Origin: Deltaproteobacteria bacterium
GTDB lineage: Bacteria; Desulfobacterota; DSM-4660; Desulfatiglandales; HGW-15
NCBI GenBank assembly: GCA_021737245.1
Contig: JAIPEI010000224.1
Location: 1-6,254 of the forward strand
Direction of reading: 5' to 3'
Length of the DNA: 6,254 nt
The position numbers and the translations under genes are program-made. The stretch's first letter is position 1. Each line of letters starts with the position of its first letter. A model generated the notes under the pieces. That model worked only from the letters and a program-made list of their open reading frames with translations, was not told the origin of the DNA and searched no databases. Positions 1 through 5,966 of this stretch are shown here, piece by piece.

Positions 1-143
1 TGGAGGCTGCAGGGTTTGCAGCGGGGTTGGGCAAGCGGCGCGAGGTGGTGCACGAGATGAAGCGAAGGTGCCACAAGGAGATCCTGCGTGTGCTGGAGGA
101 AGAGGACCCCCCCGTGATCGCGTCCGGGCGGTTTTCGCTGTAG
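1..143 (+). CDS. C-terminal end of an unrecognised protein (partial, 5' end outside window)
   Basis: This frame (codons starting at position 3) is open from the window edge to a TAG at 141-143 and encodes about 46 residues. Third codon positions are strongly G/C, as expected for a real gene in this genome. The peptide is a charged, probably helical tail (GKRREVVHEMKRRCHKEI, then LRVLEEEDPPVIASGRFSL). I do not recognise the family and assign no function. A second frame is also open here (68-250) but runs on into the convergent gene and looks like a shadow. The gene converges on the hybrid kinase, leaving 49 nt between the two stop codons. Confidence 0.55.
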   Translation, partial: EAAGFAAGLGKRREVVHEMKRRCHKEILRVLEEEDPPVIASGRFSL

Positions 144-158
144 TTTCGAACGAGCTCC

Positions 159-186
159 GGCCCCGGCCGCCGAGGCGGCCCGGGTC
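159..186. terminator. GC-rich hairpin between convergent genes (possible bidirectional terminator)
   Basis: GGCCGCC at 165-171 and GGCGGCC at 174-180 are perfect inverted repeats. The helix extends outward through 161-163 with 182-184 after one C-C mismatch at 164/181. It lies between the stop of the left-edge plus-strand gene (143) and the stop of the minus-strand hybrid kinase (193), where a shared terminator would be expected. No T-tract follows the stem on either strand, so it is not a textbook intrinsic terminator. It may instead protect 3' ends or pause polymerase. Confidence 0.4.
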
Positions 187-192
187 CCCGGC

Positions 193-1818
193 TCATCCGG
201 CCGCCTCTGTCACGTTCCTGATGGTCCGGCGCAGCTCATCCATGCTGTAAGGCTTGGTGACGGCCGCGGTGAATCCATAGGCGCCGAAGTCGTTTAAAAC
301 CGGATCATCGGCATAGCCGCTGGAAACGATTGCCTTGACGTTCGGCTCGATCGCCTTGAGTTCCCGAACGGCCTCCTTCCCGCTCATCCCGCCGCGAACG
401 GTCAGATCGAGAAGGACCACATGAAAGGGGTTTCCCTCCTCCCTGCGTCGCCGGAACATGGCCACGGCCTCGGCCCCTTCCCGGGCGAGGCTCACCTCGC
501 AACCGGTACGCTCAAGCATCCTTTGGGTGATGTCACGGACGATCTCTTCATCGTCCATGATGAGGACGCGGATCGTGCCGTCCCTTTCGGGGGAGGTCCC
601 GGACGACACATCACGGGATGGGCCGCTCCGTTTTGCGATCGGGAGATAGAGGTGGAAAGCCGTTCCCCGGGTCGGCTCGGATTCCGCGAACAGGTATCCC
701 TGGTGGTTGCGGACGACCGAGTGGCTGATGGCGAGGCCGAGCCCCAGTCCCTTCTTTGCGCCCATTTCCTTGGTCGTAAAGTACGGGTCGAAGATCTTGT
801 CCAGATACTCCTCAGAGATCCCGACGCCCTCATCCTCGATGGTGATCCTCACCCATTCGCCGGGATCGACGGGGTATCCGTTTCTCTCCGGGATCTGCAG
901 GTTATCCGCTCTGACGCGGAGGGTCCCACCCTGCGGCATGGCCTCGCGGGCGTTGATCACAATGTTGTGGATCGCCTGGGACATCTGGGATTCATCGTAC
1001 TCCACGGGCCACAGATCGGGCGGTATCCGGAACTCACATTCGACATTGGATCCCGCCAGGGCAAAGGAAAGCGCGTTTTCCAGGAGGGGGAGGACCTGGC
1101 CCGGCTTCCTCATGGGTTTTCCTCCCCGCGAGAAGGTGATCAGTTTTCTGGACAGGTTCTTGGCCATTACGGCCGCATGGCGGGCCCGGCCGAGCAGGGC
1201 TTTCGCCTCTTCGTTCGAATCCAGGACGGATTCGGCCAGTGTTATGTATCCCATCATCGCCGTGAGCAGGTTGTTGTAGTCATGGGCGATTCCACCGGCG
1301 AGCACGCCGATGGACTCGAGCTTTTTGGCCCGGAGGAGCTCCTCCTCCATGCTCCGGCGAGCTGAGATATCACGTGCAGTGAGCAGAACCCCCTGTTGAA
1401 ACCCGTGCTTGATCACCGGCGCGGCGATCACCTCGATGGGGAGGACGTGGCCGTCCTTGCAGTGGAGGGACGCATCCCACAGCTCCCTGCCGTGAGGGTC
1501 CGGGGCGGCGGCCTGCAGCAGGAGTTCGTTCTGCTGGAGTTCCGCCCCCTCGAGCAACCGGTGAATCGGTTTTCCCAGAATCTCCGCTTCCTGGTATCCG
1601 CCGAGGATGAGACCGGCCCGGTTGATGTAGACGATCCTCCGATCCATGTCGCAGAGGATGATCATCTCCGTGGCCGTTTCCGCCAGCAGGCGATATTTCT
1701 CCTCGCTTGTCCGGAGGTTCTCTTCGGTCTCCCGGCGCTCGAGGAGTTCATCCTCCACCTCCCGCACGCGCTGCTGCAGGGCCTCATACGAAGGTGGGAG
1801 CGCATTTTCCGATATCAT
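193..1818 (-). CDS. Cytosolic PAS hybrid histidine kinase with C-terminal receiver domain
   Basis: This 541-residue protein is an ATP-dependent sensor kinase that should autophosphorylate on His and pass phosphate to its own receiver. It has no membrane segment, so it probably senses a cytosolic signal. An N-terminal coiled coil (about 10-42) precedes a PAS domain (about 38-155). The HisKA dimerisation helix carries the H-box with H179 in IAHDYNN. The HATPase domain shows the N-box HNIVINAREAM (284-294), G1 DEGVGI (329-334), IFDPYFTTK (342-350) and G2 KGLGLGLA (356-363). A linker (about 397-414) leads to the receiver, with acidic D422/D423, phosphoacceptor D471, S499/S500 and K522 in TKPY. 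All key residues are intact. The receiver is terminal with no DNA-binding output, so a phosphorelay partner or feedback role is likely. The start is supported by GGAGG 7 nt upstream and by the ATGA overlap with the HU/IHF-like gene. Confidence 0.95.
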   Translation of the reverse strand: MISENALPPSYEALQQRVREVEDELLERRETEENLRTSEEKYRLLAETATEMIILCDMDRRIVYINRAGLILGGYQEAEILGKPIHRLLEGAELQQNELLLQAAAPDPHGRELWDASLHCKDGHVLPIEVIAAPVIKHGFQQGVLLTARDISARRSMEEELLRAKKLESIGVLAGGIAHDYNNLLTAMMGYITLAESVLDSNEEAKALLGRARHAAVMAKNLSRKLITFSRGGKPMRKPGQVLPLLENALSFALAGSNVECEFRIPPDLWPVEYDESQMSQAIHNIVINAREAMPQGGTLRVRADNLQIPERNGYPVDPGEWVRITIEDEGVGISEEYLDKIFDPYFTTKEMGAKKGLGLGLAISHSVVRNHQGYLFAESEPTRGTAFHLYLPIAKRSGPSRDVSSGTSPERDGTIRVLIMDDEEIVRDITQRMLERTGCEVSLAREGAEAVAMFRRRREEGNPFHVVLLDLTVRGGMSGKEAVRELKAIEPNVKAIVSSGYADDPVLNDFGAYGFTAAVTKPYSMDELRRTIRNVTEAAG

Positions 1819-2117
1819 GGAAGATCCTCCACATTGATTCTTTCATCCAGCGCGGGCGAGCTTCGAAAGATGACAATCCGGCGTGCACCCGCCGGCATGA
1901 AGTACTCCTGTCCGTTTGTGCGGGGCTTCAAGCCGTTACGATCGCAGACACGGAACTTCCCGAACCTCCGGATGGAGACCTCTTCGCCCCGCTCCAGAGC
2001 CCGTTTGATCAGCTCGATGAGCGTGTTGACAACCTGGGCGGAGCGGCTCCTGCTCAGGGCACAGCTGCCGGCAACGGAAAGAATGTGGTCGGACTTGGTG
2101 CGTGTCATGGAGACCAT
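1815..2117 (-). CDS. Divergent HU/IHF-family DNA-binding protein
   Basis: This 100-residue protein matches the length and fold order of HU/IHF nucleoid proteins, which dimerise and bend DNA. It has a helical N-terminal half (TRTKSDHIL, then ELIKRALERGEEVSI), the RFGKF turn (51-55) in place of the usual GFGNF, a beta-arm, and the ARRIVIF strand (78-84). It aligns without gaps to E. coli IHF-alpha as I remember it from the FG turn to the ARR motif. At the arm tip, however, the intercalating proline of RNPKTG is replaced by Asn68 (PRTNGQE). Met-1 (2117) and Met-4 (2108) are both possible starts. Met-4 gives the MxxTK spacing of IHF-alpha and may be the true start. Neither has a good Shine-Dalgarno, and an in-frame stop lies upstream at 2171-2169. 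The gene overlaps the hybrid kinase by 4 nt (ATGA), so the two are translationally coupled. It is probably an accessory paralogue rather than the housekeeping HU or IHF. Confidence 0.88.
   Translation of the reverse strand: MVSMTRTKSDHILSVAGSCALSRSRSAQVVNTLIELIKRALERGEEVSIRRFGKFRVCDRNGLKPRTNGQEYFMPAGARRIVIFRSSPALDERINVEDLP
1826..1830 (-). promoter_or_regulatory. Strong ribosome binding site for the hybrid kinase
   Basis: The minus strand reads GGAGG here, 7 nt before the ATG at 1818-1816. It lies inside the last codons of the upstream HU/IHF-like gene. With the ATGA overlap this fixes the kinase start. It also suggests that the kinase can be initiated efficiently by itself as well as by ribosomes terminating on the upstream gene. 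Confidence 0.8.
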
Positions 2118-2284
2118 GGCTCTGCCGGCGATACGTTCGGGCGGCCGGCGATTTCGAATGGAGCCCTTTCATGCGGCGCGGGACATAGACCATTGTTCAC
2201 ATCACGCACGTGCTAGTGTTGCAGAGAACAACGGTCCAGGCAAGCCTGAATTAATGGGCAAAAAATAGGTAGGTAAATTACCTG
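2118..2284 (-). promoter_or_regulatory. Intergenic spacer, probable promoter/operator region of the HU/IHF-hybrid kinase pair
   Basis: This 167-nt gap separates the regulator gene from the HU/IHF-like gene and is more AT-rich in its right half than the coding DNA. It contains the perfect 8-mer palindrome GCACGTGC (2206-2213). It also has a spaced inverted repeat TTGTTC (2193-2198) / GAACAA (2226-2231), and a short dyad CAGGC-AA-GCCTG (2237-2248). The best sigma70-like pair I see on the minus strand is TTGCCT, 17 nt, AACACT. Its -10 element is poor, so no promoter is claimed firmly. I also checked for the sigma54 GG-N10-GC spacing and did not find it. The dyads are candidate binding sites, possibly for the LuxR-type regulator encoded just upstream (inference). 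Confidence 0.35.
2260..2283 (-). terminator. Weak candidate terminator after the response regulator gene
   Basis: Directly after the TAA of the regulator (2287-2285), the minus strand carries AGGTAA-T-TTACCT (2283-2271) and then TACCTA followed by six T (2265-2260). The T-tract and position are right for an intrinsic terminator. The stem is short and AT-rich, only about 4 bp once a loop is allowed, so termination would be weak or partial. Read-through into the HU/IHF-like gene is possible. Confidence 0.3.
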
Positions 2285-3601
2285 TTATTGGATGGACAAG
2301 AGATGGGATCGTAAATTGGTCTTTTTGCCGCCAATGGAGAGCTTCTTGCGTATATTTTTTCTGTGGGTTTCAACTGTCTTGGGAGAAAGATTCAGCATGG
2401 CGGCGATCTCTTTTGTCGTTTTTCCCTGCTTGATGAGATTGGCGATCTTGATCTCGGCGGGGGTGAAGTTCCAGAAACGGGAGGAGAGCCGCTTCGAGAA
2501 GGGAGAAATGATGTCGTTCAGGTTGGATTCCAGGATCTCCATATAGGCCTCCTGGGTAGGATCCAGTGGGGTCTGCCTGAGCCTGGCCAGGTAGGGAAGG
2601 GCAAGCTCCTTCATGTTCAGCAGGACCTTTTCCTCCATTTCCAGCCGGTTCTCGTCCCTTTTCTTGAGAAGCACCTTCAGGGCCGTGTTCACCTCCTCCA
2701 GGTTGGCCCGCTTGGTCTCCAGCTCCCGCTCCGCTCGTTTCCGTTCCCGGATCTCCATTTTCAACCGGGTGTTCGCCCCTAGCAGCTCCTGGGTGCGCTG
2801 CTCCACCCGCTCTTCCAGATCCTTGTGCGCCCGGCGCAGGGCCTTTTCAAAGCGAAGCTGCTCGGTGACGTCCGTCACCACTGCGATGAAGCCGATCAAC
2901 CCGCCTTGCTCATCGAGCTTGTGGCTCCAGGACACCCGTGTATCGAGAATGCGGCCGCTACGGCTTCGACAACGGAGATCCCATGTGACGGGGGAAGGTT
3001 GTTTCTCTGCGAGAAGGCGGGCCTTCTCCCGGAACCGCTCCATTTCCTCCCTCGAGGGCAGCAGATCCGATATCCTCATCCCCGCCATGCCTCCGGTTGG
3101 AAACTCGAACATGCGATGACAGGCCGGATTGGCAAAGAGGAGCCTGAGCTCGGCGTCGGTTTCCATGATTCCGTGGGGAATGATCTCCACCAGGTTTCGA
3201 TAGCGGTCCTCGCTCTCCCGGAGGCGGCGGGCCATGGCGTCGTTGTGCAGGGCGATCTCGATGGCCGCTGTAATTTGACCGTCCTGGAAGGGCTTGAGGA
3301 TATAACCGAGCGGCTCCAGGCTCTTGGCCCGCTGAATGATGTCATGGTCCGTGTAGGCGGTCATAAAGATGAAAGGGATGCCGAGCTCCCTGCGTATGCA
3401 CTCGGCGGCCGCAATGCCGTCCAGCTCACCCGGCATGACGACATCCATGAGGATGAGCTCCGGCAGAAGGGCGCGCGCCATGTCCACGGCCTCCCGACCC
3501 GAGGATGCCATCCCCACGATGTCGTATCCCATCTGCATGAGCTGTTCCTCGAGCTGGGTGACAATGATGATTTCGTCGTCCACGAGGAGGATCCTACGCA
3601 T
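2285..3601 (-). CDS. Response regulator: receiver, PAS, coiled coil, LuxR-type DNA-binding domain
   Basis: This 438-residue protein is probably the transcription factor output of the adjacent kinase. The N-terminal receiver (about 1-120) has acidic D8/D9, phosphoacceptor D53 in LILMDVVMPG, T81 and K103 in LKPF, all intact. A PAS domain follows (about 131-247, ending in the DVTEQ motif). A long charged coiled coil (about 250-330) contains EERVEQRTQEL and RERKRAERELE. The C-terminal LuxR/GerE helix-turn-helix (about 376-438) has FTPAEIKIANLIKQGKTTKE, then LSPKTVETHRKNIRKKL. Most LuxR-type response regulators are about 210-220 residues with only REC and HTH. The inserted PAS and coiled coil suggest a second signal and dimer control. 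The start overlaps the kinase stop by 8 nt (ATGCGTAG), and AGAGAGG lies 9 nt upstream, which supports translational coupling and the chosen ATG. Confidence 0.95.
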   Translation of the reverse strand: MRRILLVDDEIIIVTQLEEQLMQMGYDIVGMASSGREAVDMARALLPELILMDVVMPGELDGIAAAECIRRELGIPFIFMTAYTDHDIIQRAKSLEPLGYILKPFQDGQITAAIEIALHNDAMARRLRESEDRYRNLVEIIPHGIMETDAELRLLFANPACHRMFEFPTGGMAGMRISDLLPSREEMERFREKARLLAEKQPSPVTWDLRCRSRSGRILDTRVSWSHKLDEQGGLIGFIAVVTDVTEQLRFEKALRRAHKDLEERVEQRTQELLGANTRLKMEIRERKRAERELETKRANLEEVNTALKVLLKKRDENRLEMEEKVLLNMKELALPYLARLRQTPLDPTQEAYMEILESNLNDIISPFSKRLSSRFWNFTPAEIKIANLIKQGKTTKEIAAMLNLSPKTVETHRKNIRKKLSIGGKKTNLRSHLLSIQ

Positions 3602-5234
3602 CGGTATTGTCCTCTCTTGAGACAGGAAATGTGATCTGTATCTGCGTCCCCGGCCGGCCGTTGATGCGCATGCTTCCCTTCAGCTGGTGCACCACGAGAT
3701 TGCGGACCAGCTTGAGTCCTAGGCTGCTTGCGTTATAGACGTCGATATCCTCTGGAAGGCCCGGGCCGTCATCCTGCACCTCCAGGCAAACCACGCCGTG
3801 CTTGTCCTGCGTCATGGAGATGCTCAGCGTTCCATCATCCCCGCCGGCAAACGCATACTTGAATGCATTGGAGATGAGCTCGTTGAGGATGAGAGCGCAG
3901 GGGATGGCCTGTGTGACCGGAAGGCGGAGGTTGGACATGCGGATTCGGACGTCGACCTCCTTTCCGTCGCAGTAGAGATTCGCCAGGTGGGTGAAGAGAT
4001 CACGGGCGTGGCGCTCCATGTTCACCTCGTCGAAACGATCATTCCGGTACAGCTGGCTGTGGATCAACGCCATGGTGAAGATCTTGGCGTGGGCCTCCCC
4101 GAGCTGCTCCGCCGCCTCAGGGGTCCGGGCCCTGCGCCGGCTCATCTCCAGCAGGCTCGCGATGATCTGCAGGTTGTTTTTTACGCGATGATGGATTTCG
4201 CCCAGCAGGACGACCTTTTCGTCCAGCGCCCTCCGGATGTCTTTCTCCACTCTGCGTTTCTCCTCGATCTCCTGCTTGAGATGGAGGTTGGCTTCCGTGA
4301 GCTGGGCGGTGCGTCTTTCCACCAGGTGCTCGAGCTGGGCTCGATGATGCATCAACTCCGCTTCGATCTGTTTCCTCTCGCGGACCTCCCGTTCCAGCTC
4401 CAGGTTGACCTGCTCCATGGTGGCCAGCAGATCTCCGGCCTCCTTTGCGGACGCTTCCGCTTTCTGCTTGGCTCCCACAAGCTCGGTATCACGCTTGTGG
4501 ATCTCCTCGAGCATGTCGTTGAAGGCATCGAACAGGGATCCGATCTCGTCTTCTTCGTGTTTTACCACCCGGGCCGCATAATCCTTCTCTCTCGAGACCT
4601 TCTTCGCGACGCCGGCGAGCTCTGTGATGGGATTGGAGATGACGGTTCGAAGGCGCGATGAGAGGAGGTAGGTGAGCAGGAAAGAAGCCAGGAGGACCCC
4701 CACAATGGTCATCAGGCTCCGTCTCAGGATGAGCTGCATGCCTTTCATGTCGGACATGAGGATGATTGCACCGACCTTCTGATCGTTCAGCGCGATCAGG
4801 CGGTGAATGATCAGCCGTTCCGCCGTGAACCGGTGGTTGTCCTTTTCCGGCGGGAGCGGCGGCGAAGTCCCGGCGGCGCCGTCCCTGTGGTAATCGGCCA
4901 GCAGACGGTTGTCGGCCCTGAAAAGCCAGGCGGCCGTAACGGTCGGTTTCGCTTCCAGGGACTTCAGGGTTTCCTCTGCGTCCAGCCCATCGGAAAACAC
5001 CAGGGATGCTGATGAGTTGTGCCCAATGACCTCGGCGAGGGTGCTCAGGTCCCTCACCATGGTCTCCTTGAACGATTGTATTTCAACGAACACGAAGGCG
5101 GTGCAGGCCGCGGTCAGGGCCACGGTGCTGATCCCCATCATGATAATCAGGAGCTTTCGCTTGATCGAGAGGTTCCGAAACCGCAACGGCCATCGTCGGA
5201 GCCAGGTTCGATTACTTCTCGATGGACGTTCCAT
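3594..5234 (-). CDS. Membrane sensor histidine kinase: CHASE8-like periplasmic domain, HAMP, coiled coil, HisKA_2/HATPase
   Basis: This 546-residue inner-membrane kinase has TM1 at about 27-50 and TM2 at about 172-193, flanking a roughly 120-residue periplasmic domain. That domain resembles CHASE8 (FKETMVRDLSTLAEVIGHNS, then SLVFSDGLDAEETLKSL). The HAMP linker follows (about 193-247, with NPITELAGVAKKV and DEIGSLFDAFNDM). A long coiled coil spans about 245-338. The phosphoacceptor motif EIHHRVKNNLQ (346-356) is of the HisKA_2 type, with H349 before Arg the likely phosphorylated residue. The HATPase shows the N-box LNELISNAFKYAF (450-462), G1 DDGPG (488-492) and G2 SSLGLKLV (503-510). The start is supported by GGGAG 9 nt upstream. 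The gene overlaps the YfiR-like gene by 23 nt and the regulator by 8 nt, so the three are almost certainly one operon. Expected role: it receives a periplasmic signal, probably through the YfiR-like protein, and phosphorylates D53 of the regulator. The CHASE8 call is from pattern, not a profile search. Confidence 0.93.
   Translation of the reverse strand: MERPSRSNRTWLRRWPLRFRNLSIKRKLLIIMMGISTVALTAACTAFVFVEIQSFKETMVRDLSTLAEVIGHNSSASLVFSDGLDAEETLKSLEAKPTVTAAWLFRADNRLLADYHRDGAAGTSPPLPPEKDNHRFTAERLIIHRLIALNDQKVGAIILMSDMKGMQLILRRSLMTIVGVLLASFLLTYLLSSRLRTVISNPITELAGVAKKVSREKDYAARVVKHEEDEIGSLFDAFNDMLEEIHKRDTELVGAKQKAEASAKEAGDLLATMEQVNLELEREVRERKQIEAELMHHRAQLEHLVERRTAQLTEANLHLKQEIEEKRRVEKDIRRALDEKVVLLGEIHHRVKNNLQIIASLLEMSRRRARTPEAAEQLGEAHAKIFTMALIHSQLYRNDRFDEVNMERHARDLFTHLANLYCDGKEVDVRIRMSNLRLPVTQAIPCALILNELISNAFKYAFAGGDDGTLSISMTQDKHGVVCLEVQDDGPGLPEDIDVYNASSLGLKLVRNLVVHQLKGSMRINGRPGTQIQITFPVSREDNTDA
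3611..3617 (-). promoter_or_regulatory. Ribosome binding site for the response regulator
   Basis: AGAGAGG on the minus strand lies 9 nt before the ATG at 3601-3599, inside the 3' end of the kinase gene. It supports the start that overlaps the kinase stop by 8 nt. Confidence 0.6.
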
Positions 5235-5898
5235 GGGGGATGTCTCCCTTGATTTCTGACAGCCTCAGGAGTCTGGAGCGGATCTTGAGCCCGGCGTCCA
5301 GGACGGCATCCAGGTTGATCCGGAAGCGTACCGGAGAAGGAGCAGCCCCCGCATGCGGCTGAAGAGAGCCGTCTGAGGGGGGAGGAAGAATTTCCACCAT
5401 GCCTCCAAGGTCTGTGAATCCCGGCATGTTGCTCACGGTCAAGCAGGGCGTCTGCTCGAGCCGGGCCAATGCCTCGAGGATGACGTTTTTTGAATCGTCC
5501 TGAACGAACAGCACCTGCAAGCTGCGATCGAGATCCGCTGTCCGGTGGATGCGCCTGATCACCAGCGTCCTGCGCCGGATCTGCTTTCCGGCGATTTCAG
5601 TGAGAAGGCATCCTTCCCCTCCTTCGCGGCCCAGAAAGCCGATTTCAATGGTTTGCGGCGATCGGGGGTTCCCTGCGGGCCAGTCCACGAAGAGGAGGAA
5701 GTTGTAAAGATAGAGGGAGATGAGTTCCGTTTTGGACGATGCACGGACCGGGGCTTCCCCCGCCGGGGCGCAGAGAACCAAGGCCGTTGCAAGAACGGCG
5801 CAAACCATCCCGCGGTTCAGAAAAGCGCCGAACCCGGTCCGGAAGCTGAACGCCCGCCGAATGGGAGGACGGGCGCCCGTTTTCTGGGGCTCTCTCAT
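5212..5898 (-). CDS. Exported YfiR/DUF4154-family protein
   Basis: YfiR-family proteins are small periplasmic inhibitors. In Pseudomonas, YfiR binds the CHASE8 periplasmic domain of the diguanylate cyclase YfiN. Family-like blocks are visible here, numbered from this ATG: ELISLYLYNFLLFVDWP (59-73), IEIGFLG (84-90), VLFVQDDS (129-136), CLTVSNMPGFTDLGGMVEI (152-170) and a C-terminal VRFRINLDAVLDAGLKI (190-206). The protein is about 228 residues; the long N-region ends in a hydrophobic export segment (about 31-45), with a possible cleavage site after VRA (51-53). The frame stays open to a GTG at 6003. That start is rejected because it would overlap the solute-binding protein gene and run through its terminator. 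ATG 5898 is preferred over ATG 5808 because the latter would give a signal peptide with no positive N-region. No clear Shine-Dalgarno was found for any start. Only two mature cysteines remain (97 and 152). The gene overlaps the kinase by 23 nt. Confidence 0.85.
   Translation of the reverse strand: MREPQKTGARPPIRRAFSFRTGFGAFLNRGMVCAVLATALVLCAPAGEAPVRASSKTELISLYLYNFLLFVDWPAGNPRSPQTIEIGFLGREGGEGCLLTEIAGKQIRRRTLVIRRIHRTADLDRSLQVLFVQDDSKNVILEALARLEQTPCLTVSNMPGFTDLGGMVEILPPPSDGSLQPHAGAAPSPVRFRINLDAVLDAGLKIRSRLLRLSEIKGDIPHGTSIEK
5244..5248 (-). promoter_or_regulatory. Ribosome binding site for the membrane kinase
   Basis: GGGAG, within AAGGGAGA on the minus strand, lies 9 nt before the ATG at 5234-5232. 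It sits inside the YfiR-like coding sequence and decides the kinase start, which lies 23 nt before the YfiR-like stop ends. Confidence 0.65.
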
Positions 5899-5926
5899 AA
5901 AGGACCCAGGCGTGATCGGTTGAGAC

Positions 5927-5966
5927 AAAAAAATCAGCGGAGCGTTCTCAAGGAACCGAGTCCGCT
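5927..5966 (-). terminator. Intrinsic terminator of the solute-binding protein gene
   Basis: On the minus strand, AGCGGA (5966-5961) begins immediately after the TGA stop and pairs perfectly with TCCGCT (5941-5936). An inner GTTC/GAAC helix sits between the arms, and GA plus seven T follow (5933-5927). The stem, T-tract and position make a convincing rho-independent terminator. It separates the transport gene from the signalling operon and argues that the YfiR-like protein starts downstream of it. Confidence 0.85.

Noticed and set aside
68..250. Plus-strand 60-codon frame at the left edge
   Set aside because: It runs across the convergent intergenic hairpin into the 3' end of the hybrid kinase, with a proline/arginine-rich low-information translation. 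The adjacent frame ending at 143 is the better coding candidate.
421..1365. Long plus-strand open frame (314 codons) opposite the hybrid kinase
   Set aside because: The minus strand encodes a complete kinase with all catalytic motifs here. The antisense frame shows no recognisable domain and is explained by GC-rich codon structure with few chance stops.
1936..2193. Minus-strand frame overlapping the HU/IHF-like gene (85 codons)
   Set aside because: It is a different frame of the same strand over a recognisable HU/IHF-family gene, with no motif of its own.
1396..2268. Plus-strand open frame (290 codons) opposite the kinase N-terminus and HU/IHF-like gene
   Set aside because: It crosses two real minus-strand genes and the intergenic spacer and has no family-like motifs, so it is a shadow frame.
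2118..2284. Sigma54-type promoter in the spacer
   Set aside because: TGG and TGC elements are present, but the GG to GC distance is 13 nt rather than the required 10.
2825..3634. Plus-strand open frame (269 codons) opposite the response regulator
   Set aside because: It is antisense to an intact REC-PAS-LuxR protein and has no independent domain evidence.
3798..4661. Plus-strand open frame (287 codons) opposite the membrane kinase
   Set aside because: It is antisense to an intact HisKA_2 kinase; the leucine- and glycine-rich composition reflects the complement of coiled-coil codons.
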